Positions 54,998-63,898 of a DNA stretch of 64,000 nt are shown piece after piece. The DNA is from Betaproteobacteria bacterium Ga0077523. GTDB lineage: Bacteria > Pseudomonadota > Gammaproteobacteria > Burkholderiales > Ga0077523. How positions within the stretch are numbered: position 1 is the stretch's first letter; each line of letters starts with the position of its first letter. Both the position numbers and the translations under genes were made by a program. The stretch is taken from the NCBI GenBank assembly GCA_001464695.1, contig LNDQ01000114.1, positions 62,001 to 126,000 on the forward strand. The letters run 5' to 3'. The notes beneath the pieces are model-generated. The model was given only the letters and a program-made list of their open reading frames with translations, was not told the DNA's origin and did no database searches.

Positions 54998-57133
54998 ATG
55001 GGCCGCGACCCGCGCTTCGACATCCTGTTCGAACCGGTCCGCATCGGACCGGTGACGGCGCGCAACCGCTTCTATCAGGTACCGCACTGCAACGGCATGG
55101 GGTATCGCGACCCCACCGCCCTCGCAACGATGCGCGGCATCAAGGCCGAAGGCGGCTGGGCGGTGGTCTGCACCGAGCAGGTGGAAATCCACTACAGCTC
55201 CGAGATCACACCCTTCATCGAATTGCGCTTGTGGGACGACCGCGACATCCCGGCGCTGGCCCGCATGGCCGACGCAGTGCATCGTCACGATGCGCTGGCC
55301 GGCATCGAGCTCTGCTACAACGGCATGAACGGCTCGAATCTCTGGTCGCGCGAAGTGCCCATGGGACCCGCGCATCTGCCGGTCGCGACGTTCACCTACG
55401 ATCCGGTGCAGGCGCGTGCCATGACCAAGCGCGATATCGCGAATCTGCGCCGATGGCATCGTGCTGCGGCGTTGCGCGCGAAGCGCGCCGAGTTCGACAT
55501 CGTGTATGTATACGCTGGTCACGCGCTGGGAGGCCTGCACCACTTTCTGTCGCGCCGCTACAACGATCGCACCGACGAATACGGCGGCAGCCTCGAGAAT
55601 CGACTGCGCCTGTTGCGTGAGGTCATCGAAGACACGGTCGAGGCAGTCGGTGACCGCAGCGCCGTCGCGGTGCGCGTCACCGTCGACGAGTTGGTAGGGG
55701 ACGATGGTCTGACGCGCGCGGAGATGGAAGACGCGTTCGGTCTGGTCGGCGAACTGCCCGATCTGTGGGATCTGGTGCTGGGCTCGTGGGAAGACGACAG
55801 CCGCACGTCGCGCTTCGCCGAGGAGGGGTTCCAGGAACCTTTCGTCGCCGGTTTCAAGAAGCTCACCACCAAACCCGTGGTGGGCGTGGGACGCTTCACG
55901 TCGCCGGATGCCATGGTGCGCCAGGTGCAGGCCGGCATCCTCGACCTGATCGGCTGTGCGCGCCCGTCGATCGCCGATCCGCACTTGCCTCGCAAGGTGG
56001 AAGAGGGGCGCATCGAAGACGTCCGCGAGTGCATCGGCTGCAACATCTGCGTGTCGGGTGACTTCACGCAATCGCCGATCCGCTGCACCCAGAATCCGTC
56101 CATGGGCGAAGAGTGGCGCCGCGGCTGGCATCCCGAGCGCATCCGGCCGCGGGCTTCCGAAGCGAACGTGTTGATCGTGGGTGCCGGTCCGGCGGGGCTG
56201 GAAGCGGCGATGATGCTGGGCCGGCGTGGCTATGAAGTGGCGCTGGCCGAAGCGGGGCGCGAACTGGGTGGACGCGTCGTCCGCGAAGCACGCCTGCCAG
56301 GACTCGCCGCATGGCGGCGTGTGGCCGACTACCGCACCGGTCAACTGGTCCGCATGCCAGGTGTCGCAAGTTTTCTGGGCAGTCCGCTGTCGGCCGACGA
56401 TATCCTGGCATTCGGCTTCAGCCATATCGCCATCGCGACCGGTGCGCGCTGGCGGCGTGACGGCGTGGGCCGCCTGCACACGCGACCGATCGCGATCGAC
56501 GGGGCCATGGAAGTACTGGATCCCGATCAGCTCATGGCAGGAAAGCGGCCGCGCGGCCGAGACGTCGTACTGTTCGACGACGATCACTACTATCTCGGTG
56601 GTGTCCTCGCGGAACTGCTCGTCACGCTCGGTTGCCGAGTACGGCTCGTCACCGCGGCTGCGCGTGTCTCTGACTGGACCTGGAACACCATGGAGCAGCA
56701 CCGCATCCAGGCGCGGCTGCTGGAGCTCGGTGTCGTGATCGACGCCAATCGGGGTCTGCAGCGCGTCCTGGCGGACAGCGTTGAGGTGGCGTGTCGATAT
56801 ACAGGACGCACCGAAGCCATCGGTTGCGATTGCGTGGTGCTGGTGACGGCGCGCCTGCCGGATGACGCCTTGTGCCAGGCACTGCTTGCGCGCGAAGCCG
56901 ATTGGGCAGATGCCGGCATCGCGCAGGTCGAGGCCATCGGCGACGCGCTTGCCCCGGCGACCATCGCGCATGCGGTGTACTCGGGCCGACGGTACGCGGA
57001 GGATTTCGACCGCCCCGCACACGATGGCGACACCTTGCCGTTCCGCCGAGAGATCGTGGAACTCGCGCATCCAGCGCCCTCGGCACCGCTCGCGGACGTG
57101 CGCATGCCGCCTGCTGTTGTGACCCCTGGCTGA
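54998..57133 (+). CDS. Trimethylamine/histamine dehydrogenase-like iron-sulfur flavoprotein
   Basis: 711 residues. Old-yellow-enzyme barrel (1-330) with RNRFYQVPHCNG: C31 corresponds to the cysteine that forms 6-S-cysteinyl-FMN. A [4Fe-4S] motif (C345, C348, C351, C363) is followed by GEEWRRGWHPE. The C-terminal ADP/FAD-type domains have VLIVGAGPAGLEAAMMLGRRGY. Closely matches TMADH in layout, but the TMADH substrate-pocket Tyr60 is Gln61 here and the Trp355 region differs, so another secondary or tertiary amine, or an unsaturated intermediate, is more likely. 7 bp after the LysR gene. Confidence 0.9.
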   Translation: MGRDPRFDILFEPVRIGPVTARNRFYQVPHCNGMGYRDPTALATMRGIKAEGGWAVVCTEQVEIHYSSEITPFIELRLWDDRDIPALARMADAVHRHDALAGIELCYNGMNGSNLWSREVPMGPAHLPVATFTYDPVQARAMTKRDIANLRRWHRAAALRAKRAEFDIVYVYAGHALGGLHHFLSRRYNDRTDEYGGSLENRLRLLREVIEDTVEAVGDRSAVAVRVTVDELVGDDGLTRAEMEDAFGLVGELPDLWDLVLGSWEDDSRTSRFAEEGFQEPFVAGFKKLTTKPVVGVGRFTSPDAMVRQVQAGILDLIGCARPSIADPHLPRKVEEGRIEDVRECIGCNICVSGDFTQSPIRCTQNPSMGEEWRRGWHPERIRPRASEANVLIVGAGPAGLEAAMMLGRRGYEVALAEAGRELGGRVVREARLPGLAAWRRVADYRTGQLVRMPGVASFLGSPLSADDILAFGFSHIAIATGARWRRDGVGRLHTRPIAIDGAMEVLDPDQLMAGKRPRGRDVVLFDDDHYYLGGVLAELLVTLGCRVRLVTAAARVSDWTWNTMEQHRIQARLLELGVVIDANRGLQRVLADSVEVACRYTGRTEAIGCDCVVLVTARLPDDALCQALLAREADWADAGIAQVEAIGDALAPATIAHAVYSGRRYAEDFDRPAHDGDTLPFRREIVELAHPAPSAPLADVRMPPAVVTPG

Positions 57134-57134
57134 C

Positions 57135-58376
57135 ATGGTTCCCGACGATTCGTATGGGCCGACAGGGGCGCCTGATGCGCTGCTCGACGAAGCCATCGTC
57201 CTGCTCGCGCAGCTCGTGGCATTTCCCACGGTCAGCAGCGCAAGCAATCTCGATCTGATCGCCTGGGTGCGCGCGTATCTCGCAACGTTCGGCGTTGCCG
57301 CCGAAACATTCCCCAACGAAGATGGCACCAAGGCGAGTCTCTGGGCGACGATCGGCGACGCGTCTGTGCCGGGCGTCGTGCTGTCGGGTCACACCGACGT
57401 GGTGCCGGTGTCCGGACAACGCTGGACGCGCGAGCCCTTCACCCTCGGCGTCGAGGGCGAACGGTACTACGGGCGCGGCACGGCGGACATGAAGGGCTTC
57501 ATTGCGTGCGTGCTCGCGGTGTTGCCGAGGCTCAAGGCGCGCGGCCTGCCGTTGCCGGTTCACCTGGCACTTTCGTACGACGAGGAAGTCGGTTGTCTCG
57601 GCGTGCGTCCCATGCTGGCGCAGGTCGCGCAGCGGCGACCGCTGCCGGTGGGTGTGATCATCGGCGAGCCCACCAGCGGCCGACCCGTTACCGCGCACAA
57701 GGGGAAGGTCGCGGTGCGCTGCGACGTGCATGGCCGGGCGGCGCATTCCGCCTATGCTCCGCAGGGCGTCAACGCTGTGGAGAAGGCGGCGCGCCTCATC
57801 GTGGCCATCGAAGGCATGGCGCGCGAGTTTGCCGATAGCGGACCGCGCGATGCGCGCTTCGATCCGCCGTATGCGACGGCCCAAACGGGCGTCGTGAGCG
57901 GCGGCAACAGCGTCAATGTCGTACCGGCCCGATCCAGCTTCAGCTTCGAAGCGCGGTCCACGGATGAATCCGAACTCGATCGGTTCGTCGACGCGGTGCG
58001 CGCCGCCGCTGAACGCGATGTCCTGCCCGCAATGAGGGCCGTGGCCCCGGAGTCGGACGTGCGCTTCGAAGTGCTGACGCGCTATCCTGGACTGCGGACG
58101 TCCGACGCCGAGGCAATTGTCGCGCTCGCGATGGCAGCGGCTGGGGCGCACGATTGCGGCGTGATCAGTTTCGGCTCGGAAGGCGGGCTGTTCGCCGCTG
58201 CCGGCATTCCTGCCGTCATCTGCGGGCCGGGCAGCATGGACCAGGGCCACAAGCCCGACGAGTTCGTCACCCGTGCGGACTTGCGGCAATGCCTCGCGTT
58301 CCTGCTGGAACTGGGCGAACGGCTCGCGCGCGGTCAGTCTGCCACCGCGAACCTGGGTTCGATCAGCGTCGGGTAG
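57135..58376 (+). CDS. ArgE/DapE-type M20 deacylase
   Basis: 413 residues. M20 metallopeptidase: VVLSGHTDVVPVSGQRW (zinc His/Asp), GRGTADMKGFIACVLAVL (bridging Asp), LALSYDEEVGCLGVRPML (catalytic Glu), GEPTSGRPVTAHKGK and HGRAAHSAYAPQGVNAVEKAARLI (dimer domain His), and the C-terminal metal His in GSMDQGHKPDEF. The ArgE subgroup removes acyl groups from N-acyl amino acids. Starts 1 bp after the amine-dehydrogenase-like gene; its 3' end overlaps the convergent binding-protein gene by 43 bp. Confidence 0.9.
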   Translation: MVPDDSYGPTGAPDALLDEAIVLLAQLVAFPTVSSASNLDLIAWVRAYLATFGVAAETFPNEDGTKASLWATIGDASVPGVVLSGHTDVVPVSGQRWTREPFTLGVEGERYYGRGTADMKGFIACVLAVLPRLKARGLPLPVHLALSYDEEVGCLGVRPMLAQVAQRRPLPVGVIIGEPTSGRPVTAHKGKVAVRCDVHGRAAHSAYAPQGVNAVEKAARLIVAIEGMAREFADSGPRDARFDPPYATAQTGVVSGGNSVNVVPARSSFSFEARSTDESELDRFVDAVRAAAERDVLPAMRAVAPESDVRFEVLTRYPGLRTSDAEAIVALAMAAAGAHDCGVISFGSEGGLFAAAGIPAVICGPGSMDQGHKPDEFVTRADLRQCLAFLLELGERLARGQSATANLGSISVG

Positions 58377-59314
58377 TCGATGTCCATCTTGAGCTTGCCG
58401 AGCGTGCTCCAGACCTGGCTGCCCAGCTTGAGCAGGTCCGCGGCCTGCCCCGGGCTCGACGGCGTCCCGAAGAAAGCCACGTTCATCGGCTTGTCGAAGA
58501 ACCGCACGCCCTTCGCTGCATCGGCGAAGTCCTTCGGTTCCTTGAGGAATCCGCCGACACCCTTCGCCATGATGCCGTAGGACTTGGTCGGGTTCTTCTT
58601 CATGTACTCGATGGCCTTGTAGTACCCGTTCACCAGGGCGGCGACGTCGGCCGGGCGCTTCTCGATGACATCGCACGACAGCGCCACGACGTCCACGATG
58701 ACGCCGGGGCTCGCGGAGCTGTCGATCAGCACGCGCCCCTGCTTCTTCTTGCGCACCAGCGACAAGTGCGGTTCCCAGGTCACGGCCACCGGAACACGCT
58801 TCGCGATGAAGGCAGCGGCGGCGTCGTCCGCAGTCATGTTGGCGACCTTCACGTCCGCCGGTGTCATGCCCTCCTTGGCGAGCAGGATGCTGAACCAGAA
58901 CTGCGAGGTGGAGCCTTCGTTCATCGCCACGGTCTTGCCCTTCAGGTCCTTCACGGACTTGATGTCGCCGTTTACCAGAACGCCGTCACCGCCGTGGCTT
59001 TCGTCGAGCGCCAGCACGGTCTTGAAGCACATCTCGGGCGAGCGGTATTTCATGATCTCGTCGAGGGTCGAAGCGTCGCCGTCGAGGTTGCCACCGGCCA
59101 TCGCGGTCATGATGAGCGAACCTTCCTCGATGGTGCGCAGGTCCACTTCGAGACCGTTCTCCTTGAAGTACCCGAGGTCACGCGCGAGGTAAAGCGGCCC
59201 GTAGCCGACCCAGGTGGTGTGACCGATGCGCAGCTTGCCGGCAGACGCATCGGTGATGGCGAGGGCGAGGAGGGCGGCCGCGAACAACGCGGTCCGGATG
59301 CAAGACTTAGACAT
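58334..59314 (-). CDS. NitT/TauT-type ABC transporter substrate-binding protein (orphan)
   Basis: 326 residues. Signal MSKSCIRTALFAAALLALAITDASA; RIGHTTWVGYGPLYLARDLGYFKENGLEVDL and LKGKTVAMNEGSTSQFWFSILLAKEGM are typical of NMT1/TauA-like periplasmic binding proteins. Likely ligands are small zwitterions, sulfonates or guanidino/ureido compounds. No permease or ATPase accompanies it; it might share the transporter at 62076-64000, whose binding protein is a distant paralogue. The ATG at 59314 is chosen for the signal peptide. Confidence 0.87.
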   Translation of the reverse strand: MSKSCIRTALFAAALLALAITDASAGKLRIGHTTWVGYGPLYLARDLGYFKENGLEVDLRTIEEGSLIMTAMAGGNLDGDASTLDEIMKYRSPEMCFKTVLALDESHGGDGVLVNGDIKSVKDLKGKTVAMNEGSTSQFWFSILLAKEGMTPADVKVANMTADDAAAAFIAKRVPVAVTWEPHLSLVRKKKQGRVLIDSSASPGVIVDVVALSCDVIEKRPADVAALVNGYYKAIEYMKKNPTKSYGIMAKGVGGFLKEPKDFADAAKGVRFFDKPMNVAFFGTPSSPGQAADLLKLGSQVWSTLGKLKMDIDYPTLIEPRFAVAD

Positions 59315-59598
59315 GAAGGTCCCCTGGTTCGTGAATGCCGGTTCGGACGACGCGACGGTGCGATGTCCCGTGGATCCGTGCATGCAAACTTCGATCGCAC
59401 CCCGGGAGTTTTTTTCGATCCGCTGCGTCGGAAATCTCGATGGAGCCTTCGCATCGAGGGGTACGCCTCATGCGACACTGATTGCAGCGAAGCGCAAGCG
59501 CCGCGCGGATGCCTTCCCGACGGCTCTTGTGCGCCCGAATGCAGTGCCGGCAGTCGCCGATCCGCGCTGATTCGGTGCACTTCAGCCAGGAGAACGCA

Positions 59599-61725
59599 GT
59601 GACGATCGACCAGAATGTCGTCGAAGACGGGAGCCGGGTGTTCCACGGGGCCTGTCCGCACGACTGTCCCGACACCTGCGCAGTCGAAGTGAAGGTCCGC
59701 GATGGTCGGGTCGTAGGCGTGCGCGGGCGGCACGATCACCCGTTCACCGACGGGCGCCTGTGCGTCAAGGTGAACCACTTCGAGGAACGCGTGAACCATC
59801 CGGACCGCGTGCTGTACCCGCTGCGCCGCACCGGGCCGAAGGGCGGCGGGCAGTTCGAACGCGTCGCGTGGAGCGAGGCGATCGCAGAGATCGGCAACCG
59901 CTGGCGGGCCATCATCGCGGACCAGGGAGCACAGGCGATCCTGCCCTGCGGTTACCTGGGCAACCTCGGCCTGTTGCAAGGTCTCAACGTCGGCGATCCG
60001 TTCTTCAATCGTCTCGGAGCCACCGTGTCCGAACGCAGTTTCTGCGGGTCAGGTGCTACCACCGGCACGCTCATGACGCTCGGAGCCACTCCCGGGACCG
60101 AGCCGGAGAGCTTCGTGCATTCGCGTTACATCATCCTTTGGGCCTGCAACCTCATCAGCACCGGCGGGCATCACTGGCCGTTCATCGCCGAAGCGCGGCG
60201 CCGCGGAGCGAAGATTGTCGTCATCGATCCGGTGCGGGGGCGCACCGCGCGGCAGGCGGATTGGCATCTGCCGATCCGGCCCGGCACCGATGGCGCGCTG
60301 GCGCTCGCTCTGGTGAACGTGCTCGCTACCGAAGGGTTGGTCGATCGGGATTACATCGATCGCCACTCGACCGGCTTCGAAGCGCTCGTCACGCGGGCCG
60401 CCAAGTACACACCAGAGCACGTCGCTGCCATAACAGGCCTCGCGGCCGACGACATCCGGTGCCTCGCGCGCGAGTACGCTGCGGCGCAGCCCTCGGTGAT
60501 CCGCATTGGCGTGGCACTCGAGCGTCATCCCGGTGGCGGCAATGCTGCACGGTTGATCGCCGGATTGCCGGCGCTCGTCGGGGCCTGGCGGCACGTGGGA
60601 GGTGGCTTCCTGTACATGCCCATCGCGGCTTTCCCTGTGCACTGGGACCGGCTGATGCGCCCCGAGCTGTTGCCCGCGCCACCGCGCGTACTCAATCTGT
60701 GGAAGCTCGGCGCAGCCCTCTCAGGGCGTCTGCCGCTGGATCCTCCCATCCGGTCCCTCTTCGTCTACAACTGCAATCCGGCGGTCACCTTGCCGCGGCA
60801 GGACTGGATCATGGAAGGACTTGCCCGCGACGACCTGTTCACGGTGGTGAGCGAGCATTTCCTCACCGACACCGCGCGGTACGCCGATCTGGTGCTGCCG
60901 GCGACCATGCAACCGGAGCACCTTGACGTGGTGGTGCCGTGGGGTCACCTGTACCTCACGTACAACGCGCGTGCCGTGGCCGCAGCGGGCGAAGCCGTAC
61001 CGAACACCGAGCTGTTCCGGCGGCTCGCGCGCGAGATGGAGTTCGACGACGCATGCTTTCGCGCGACCGATCGCGAACTGCTCGAGCAGTCGTTCGACTG
61101 GTCGCACCCCGCGCTGGCGGACATCGATCTCGAGCGCCTGGAACGCGAGGGTTACGCCCGCCTCGCGCTACCCGACGCCGCACACTGGGCGCCCCATGCC
61201 GAGGGCGGCTTTCCGACCCCTTCGGGCCGGGTGGAATTTGCCGCGAGCCTCGCGGCGGATGGCAACTTCGTCGTGCCCGCCTATCGGCAAGGCCTCACGA
61301 CTCACCAGGATGGCGCCGCCGTGGCCGAAGTTCCCGAGTTCATCCCGCCGTGCGTCGATCCGGCCTACCCGCTGACGGTGTTGTCGCCGAAGTCGCATTT
61401 CTTCATCAACTCCAATTTCGCCAACGTTGCGCGGCAACTGGCGCATGCCGGGGAGCAGACCGTCACCATTCATCCAATCGATGCGGCGGCCCGCGGGGTT
61501 GGGGACGGCGATCGCGTCGAAGTGCGCAACGCACGAGGTGCCTTCCAGGGCACAGCACGCCTTTCCGAAGACGTGCTGCCGAGCGTCGTGTTGACCGTGC
61601 TGGGCCACTGGCCGGGCCGATCGGCTGGCGGTCGCGGCGTGAACGCCGTGACCGATGACGCCTATGCCGATCTCGGCCGAGCCCCCTTGTTCTCCGACAC
61701 GCGGGTGGAAATCCGCCGGTTGTGA
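59599..61725 (+). CDS. Molybdopterin-dependent oxidoreductase (DMSO-reductase family)
   Basis: 708 residues from a GTG (59599) with CAGGAGAA upstream. N-terminal [4Fe-4S] ligands C19, C23, C27 and C55 (ACPHDCPDTCAVEV...GRLCVK), MGD-binding domains (YIILWACNLISTGGHHWPFI, VIDPVRGRTARQADW, RPGTDGALALALVNVL) and the C-terminal barrel (LTVLSPKSHFFINSNFAN, VEVRNARGAF). No Tat signal is visible, so it is cytoplasmic. It belongs to the group loosely annotated as formate-dehydrogenase-like or 'anaerobic dehydrogenase'; the substrate is unknown. Confidence 0.88.
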   Translation: MTIDQNVVEDGSRVFHGACPHDCPDTCAVEVKVRDGRVVGVRGRHDHPFTDGRLCVKVNHFEERVNHPDRVLYPLRRTGPKGGGQFERVAWSEAIAEIGNRWRAIIADQGAQAILPCGYLGNLGLLQGLNVGDPFFNRLGATVSERSFCGSGATTGTLMTLGATPGTEPESFVHSRYIILWACNLISTGGHHWPFIAEARRRGAKIVVIDPVRGRTARQADWHLPIRPGTDGALALALVNVLATEGLVDRDYIDRHSTGFEALVTRAAKYTPEHVAAITGLAADDIRCLAREYAAAQPSVIRIGVALERHPGGGNAARLIAGLPALVGAWRHVGGGFLYMPIAAFPVHWDRLMRPELLPAPPRVLNLWKLGAALSGRLPLDPPIRSLFVYNCNPAVTLPRQDWIMEGLARDDLFTVVSEHFLTDTARYADLVLPATMQPEHLDVVVPWGHLYLTYNARAVAAAGEAVPNTELFRRLAREMEFDDACFRATDRELLEQSFDWSHPALADIDLERLEREGYARLALPDAAHWAPHAEGGFPTPSGRVEFAASLAADGNFVVPAYRQGLTTHQDGAAVAEVPEFIPPCVDPAYPLTVLSPKSHFFINSNFANVARQLAHAGEQTVTIHPIDAAARGVGDGDRVEVRNARGAFQGTARLSEDVLPSVVLTVLGHWPGRSAGGRGVNAVTDDAYADLGRAPLFSDTRVEIRRL

Positions 61726-62075
61726 ACTCCCCTGCGCCGCCATAAGTTGGTGCGCATGCTTCGTTTCATGCGCCAATTTGGTGCCGGATTCGACGGACAC
61801 TTGGGCTATCTCCGTGAATACAAAGGCGTGTGGCGTGCCGCCTGCGATGGCATGCCGATTGCGATTTCCGTCGCCCGAGAGGAGAGCGACGCACACTTCG
61901 CTTCCTGTCGTTGTCGGCTAGGGTTCCGGGCGCTCGAAGCGCTGCTGGTCCGAGAGCCGACGGTCCTGCCGGCGTTCACGGTGGGGCTCCACGGAGGGAC
62001 AAAAGCCCGGGAGGCCGAGTGGTGCGCTAGCCAAACCTCTCCCGCTGTTCCCACGTGCCTTCCGAGGAGTCCCCC
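61726..62075. other. Leader region of the ABC importer operon
   Basis: 350 bp between the molybdoenzyme and the binding-protein gene. It holds a weak hairpin at 61747-61776 (possible end of the preceding transcript), then the guanidine-I aptamer, then a 50-nt expression platform ending in GAGGAG (62064-62069) before the ATG at 62076. Small open frames here are not called because they run through the structured RNA. Confidence 0.75.
61908..62024 (+). promoter_or_regulatory. ykkC / guanidine-I riboswitch
   Basis: Conserved aptamer blocks appear in order: CTAGGGTTCCG (61918-61928), CTGGTCCGAGAG (61945-61956) and ACGGAGGGACAAAAGCCCGG (61991-62010) followed by GAGG. Closing helix P1 is TCGG (61914-61917) with CCGA (62015-62018). 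These match the ykkC subtype 1 consensus as I know it. Gene context, a NitT/TauT-type ABC importer immediately downstream, is a recurrent one for this class. Guanidine binding is predicted, not shown; ykkC subtype 2 (ppGpp/PRPP/nucleotide) is the main alternative. Confidence 0.87.
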
Positions 62076-63059
62076 ATGCCAGCAACGCCCAAATTCTGCC
62101 GCGGACTCGCCGCGGTGCTCGCCGGTCTCGTGCTGTTCGTCGGTGCGGCGCGCGCCGAGATCAAGGTCGGCTACAGCGACTGGCCGGGCTGGGTCGCCTG
62201 GGCCATCGCCGAACAGCAGGGCTTCTTCAAGAAGCACGGCGCGAACGTCAAGCTGGTCTGGTTTCCCAACTACTCCGATTCGATATCGGCCTTGTCGTCG
62301 GGACAGCTGGATGCCAATTGCCAGACCTGGTCCGACACCATGGCCCCGCTCGCCAAGGGTATCCCGCTCAAGGTCGTATTGGTGAACGACAACTCGGCCG
62401 GCAACGATGCCTTGATGGCCGCGCCCAAGTACAAGGGCGTGAAGGATCTCAAGGGAAAGACCATCGCGCTCGAGGAGTTCAGCATTTCGCACTTCGTGCT
62501 GGCCACCGCACTCGCGAGGAACGGCATGTCGCAGAAGGACGTGAAGGTCGTGAACCTGTCCGCAGGCGATGCGGCGGCGGCATTCCTGAGCGGCCGGGTG
62601 GACGCGGCCACTGTCTGGAATCCCTGGGTGAACAAGATCGAACTCTCGGGCAAGGGCAAGGCGCTGTTCACGTCCAAGGATATGCCCGGCCTCGTCCCCG
62701 ATCTGCTGGTGGCCCAGGAGAAATCACTCGCTGCGCACCGGGCCGATTTCGTCGGCATGGTGAAGGCGTGGTTCGAGGTGGAAAAGTTCATCCGCGAGAA
62801 ACCGGACGAGGCCGTGAAGATCATGGCGAAGGTGGTGGAACTCGCTCCCGAGGAATACAAGGTCTTCCTGCCCGGCACCCGATTCTTCGGCGAAAAGGAC
62901 AATATCGACGCGCTCGGACCCGCCTCGACGCCGCACTCCCTGCTCGCGACGGCGCCGGTGATCGTCAAGTTCCTGGAAGAGAACAAGCTGATCGAAGGCA
63001 AACCCGACTTCGCCAAGGCGATCGACGCATCGCTGGTGAAGGAAGTCGCGAAGAAATGA
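62076..63059 (+). CDS. NitT/TauT-type ABC transporter substrate-binding protein (riboswitch-controlled)
   Basis: 327 residues. Signal MPATPKFCRGLAAVLAGLVLFVGAARA; EIKVGYSDWPGWVAWAIAEQQGFFKKHGANVKLVWFPNYSDSISALSSGQLDANCQTWSDTMA and LKGKTIALEEFSISHFVL give the NMT1/TauA-like two-lobe fold. Under the guanidine-I riboswitch, so the probable ligand is guanidine or a close relative (urea, guanidino compounds). ATG at 62076 after GAGGAG. Permease and ATPase follow. Confidence 0.9.
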   Translation: MPATPKFCRGLAAVLAGLVLFVGAARAEIKVGYSDWPGWVAWAIAEQQGFFKKHGANVKLVWFPNYSDSISALSSGQLDANCQTWSDTMAPLAKGIPLKVVLVNDNSAGNDALMAAPKYKGVKDLKGKTIALEEFSISHFVLATALARNGMSQKDVKVVNLSAGDAAAAFLSGRVDAATVWNPWVNKIELSGKGKALFTSKDMPGLVPDLLVAQEKSLAAHRADFVGMVKAWFEVEKFIREKPDEAVKIMAKVVELAPEEYKVFLPGTRFFGEKDNIDALGPASTPHSLLATAPVIVKFLEENKLIEGKPDFAKAIDASLVKEVAKK

Positions 63060-63085
63060 TTCCGCAACAGCCGGCATAGACGACC

Positions 63086-63898
63086 ATGGCATCGATTTCC
63101 CTCGCGCGGCCCGGCATCTGGGCAATCCGCGGCCCCATGAGCCAGCGGCGCTACTGGCTGTTCGCGGCCATCGGCTTGATCGCGCCGATCGTCCTCTGGT
63201 GGCTGGTCGCCAACTCCGGCTGGGTCGAGAAGGTGTTCATGCCCACGCCGGGATCGGTCTGGTCGCGCACCGCGCTCTGGTGGACCGAGGACAACCTGCT
63301 GCAGGACGCCGGCATCAGCATGTATCGCGTGACGGCGGGCTGGCTGCTGTCGGCGGTGATCGCGATGCCGATCGGCTTGTTGATCGGGACGTTCCGTCCG
63401 GTGCAGGCGCTGCTCGAACCGCTGACCGATTTCGTCCGCTACATGCCGGCGGTCGCATTCATTCCGCTGGTGATGCTGTGGATCGGCATCGACGAAGGTT
63501 CCAAGGTGGCCATCATCTTCATCGGCACCTTCTTCCAGATGGTGCTGATGGTGGCGGAGGATGTGCGCCGGGTGCCTGCCGCGCAGATCGAAGCCGCGCA
63601 GACCATGGGTGCCACGCGCATGGAGATCATCCAGCTGGTGCTGCTGCCGTCGGCCAAGCCGGCCCTGGTCGACACACTGCGGATCACCATGGGATGGGCA
63701 TGGACCTACCTGGTGGTCGCCGAACTCGTCGCCGCCAACTCGGGCCTCGGCTACGCGATCCTCAAGGCACAACGCTTTCTCCAGACCGACAAGATCTTCG
63801 CCGGCATCATCCTGATCGGGCTGATCGGGCTGGTCATCGACCAGCTGTTCCGACTTCTTCACCGCAGGGCATTCCCGTGGATGCACAAAAAGTCGTAA
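63086..63898 (+). CDS. NitT/TauT-type ABC transporter permease
   Basis: 270 residues, six predicted membrane helices. BPD_transp_1 signature with the EAA loop EAAQTMGATRMEIIQLVLLPSAKPALVDTLRIT, plus VAELVAANSGLGYAILKAQ. Inner-membrane subunit of the importer; 26 bp after the binding-protein gene, and it overlaps the ATPase gene by 22 bp. The ATG at 63137 is an alternative start. Confidence 0.92.
   Translation: MASISLARPGIWAIRGPMSQRRYWLFAAIGLIAPIVLWWLVANSGWVEKVFMPTPGSVWSRTALWWTEDNLLQDAGISMYRVTAGWLLSAVIAMPIGLLIGTFRPVQALLEPLTDFVRYMPAVAFIPLVMLWIGIDEGSKVAIIFIGTFFQMVLMVAEDVRRVPAAQIEAAQTMGATRMEIIQLVLLPSAKPALVDTLRITMGWAWTYLVVAELVAANSGLGYAILKAQRFLQTDKIFAGIILIGLIGLVIDQLFRLLHRRAFPWMHKKS

Noticed and set aside
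59315-59598. Second ykkC-like riboswitch upstream of the orphan binding protein
   Set aside because: A CTCCCGGGG stretch on the minus strand is suggestive, but the other conserved blocks are missing.
61747-62385. Open frame starting MVRMLRFMRQFGAGFDGHLG before the importer
   Set aside because: Its first part looks protein-like, but it passes through the riboswitch and out of frame into the binding-protein gene.
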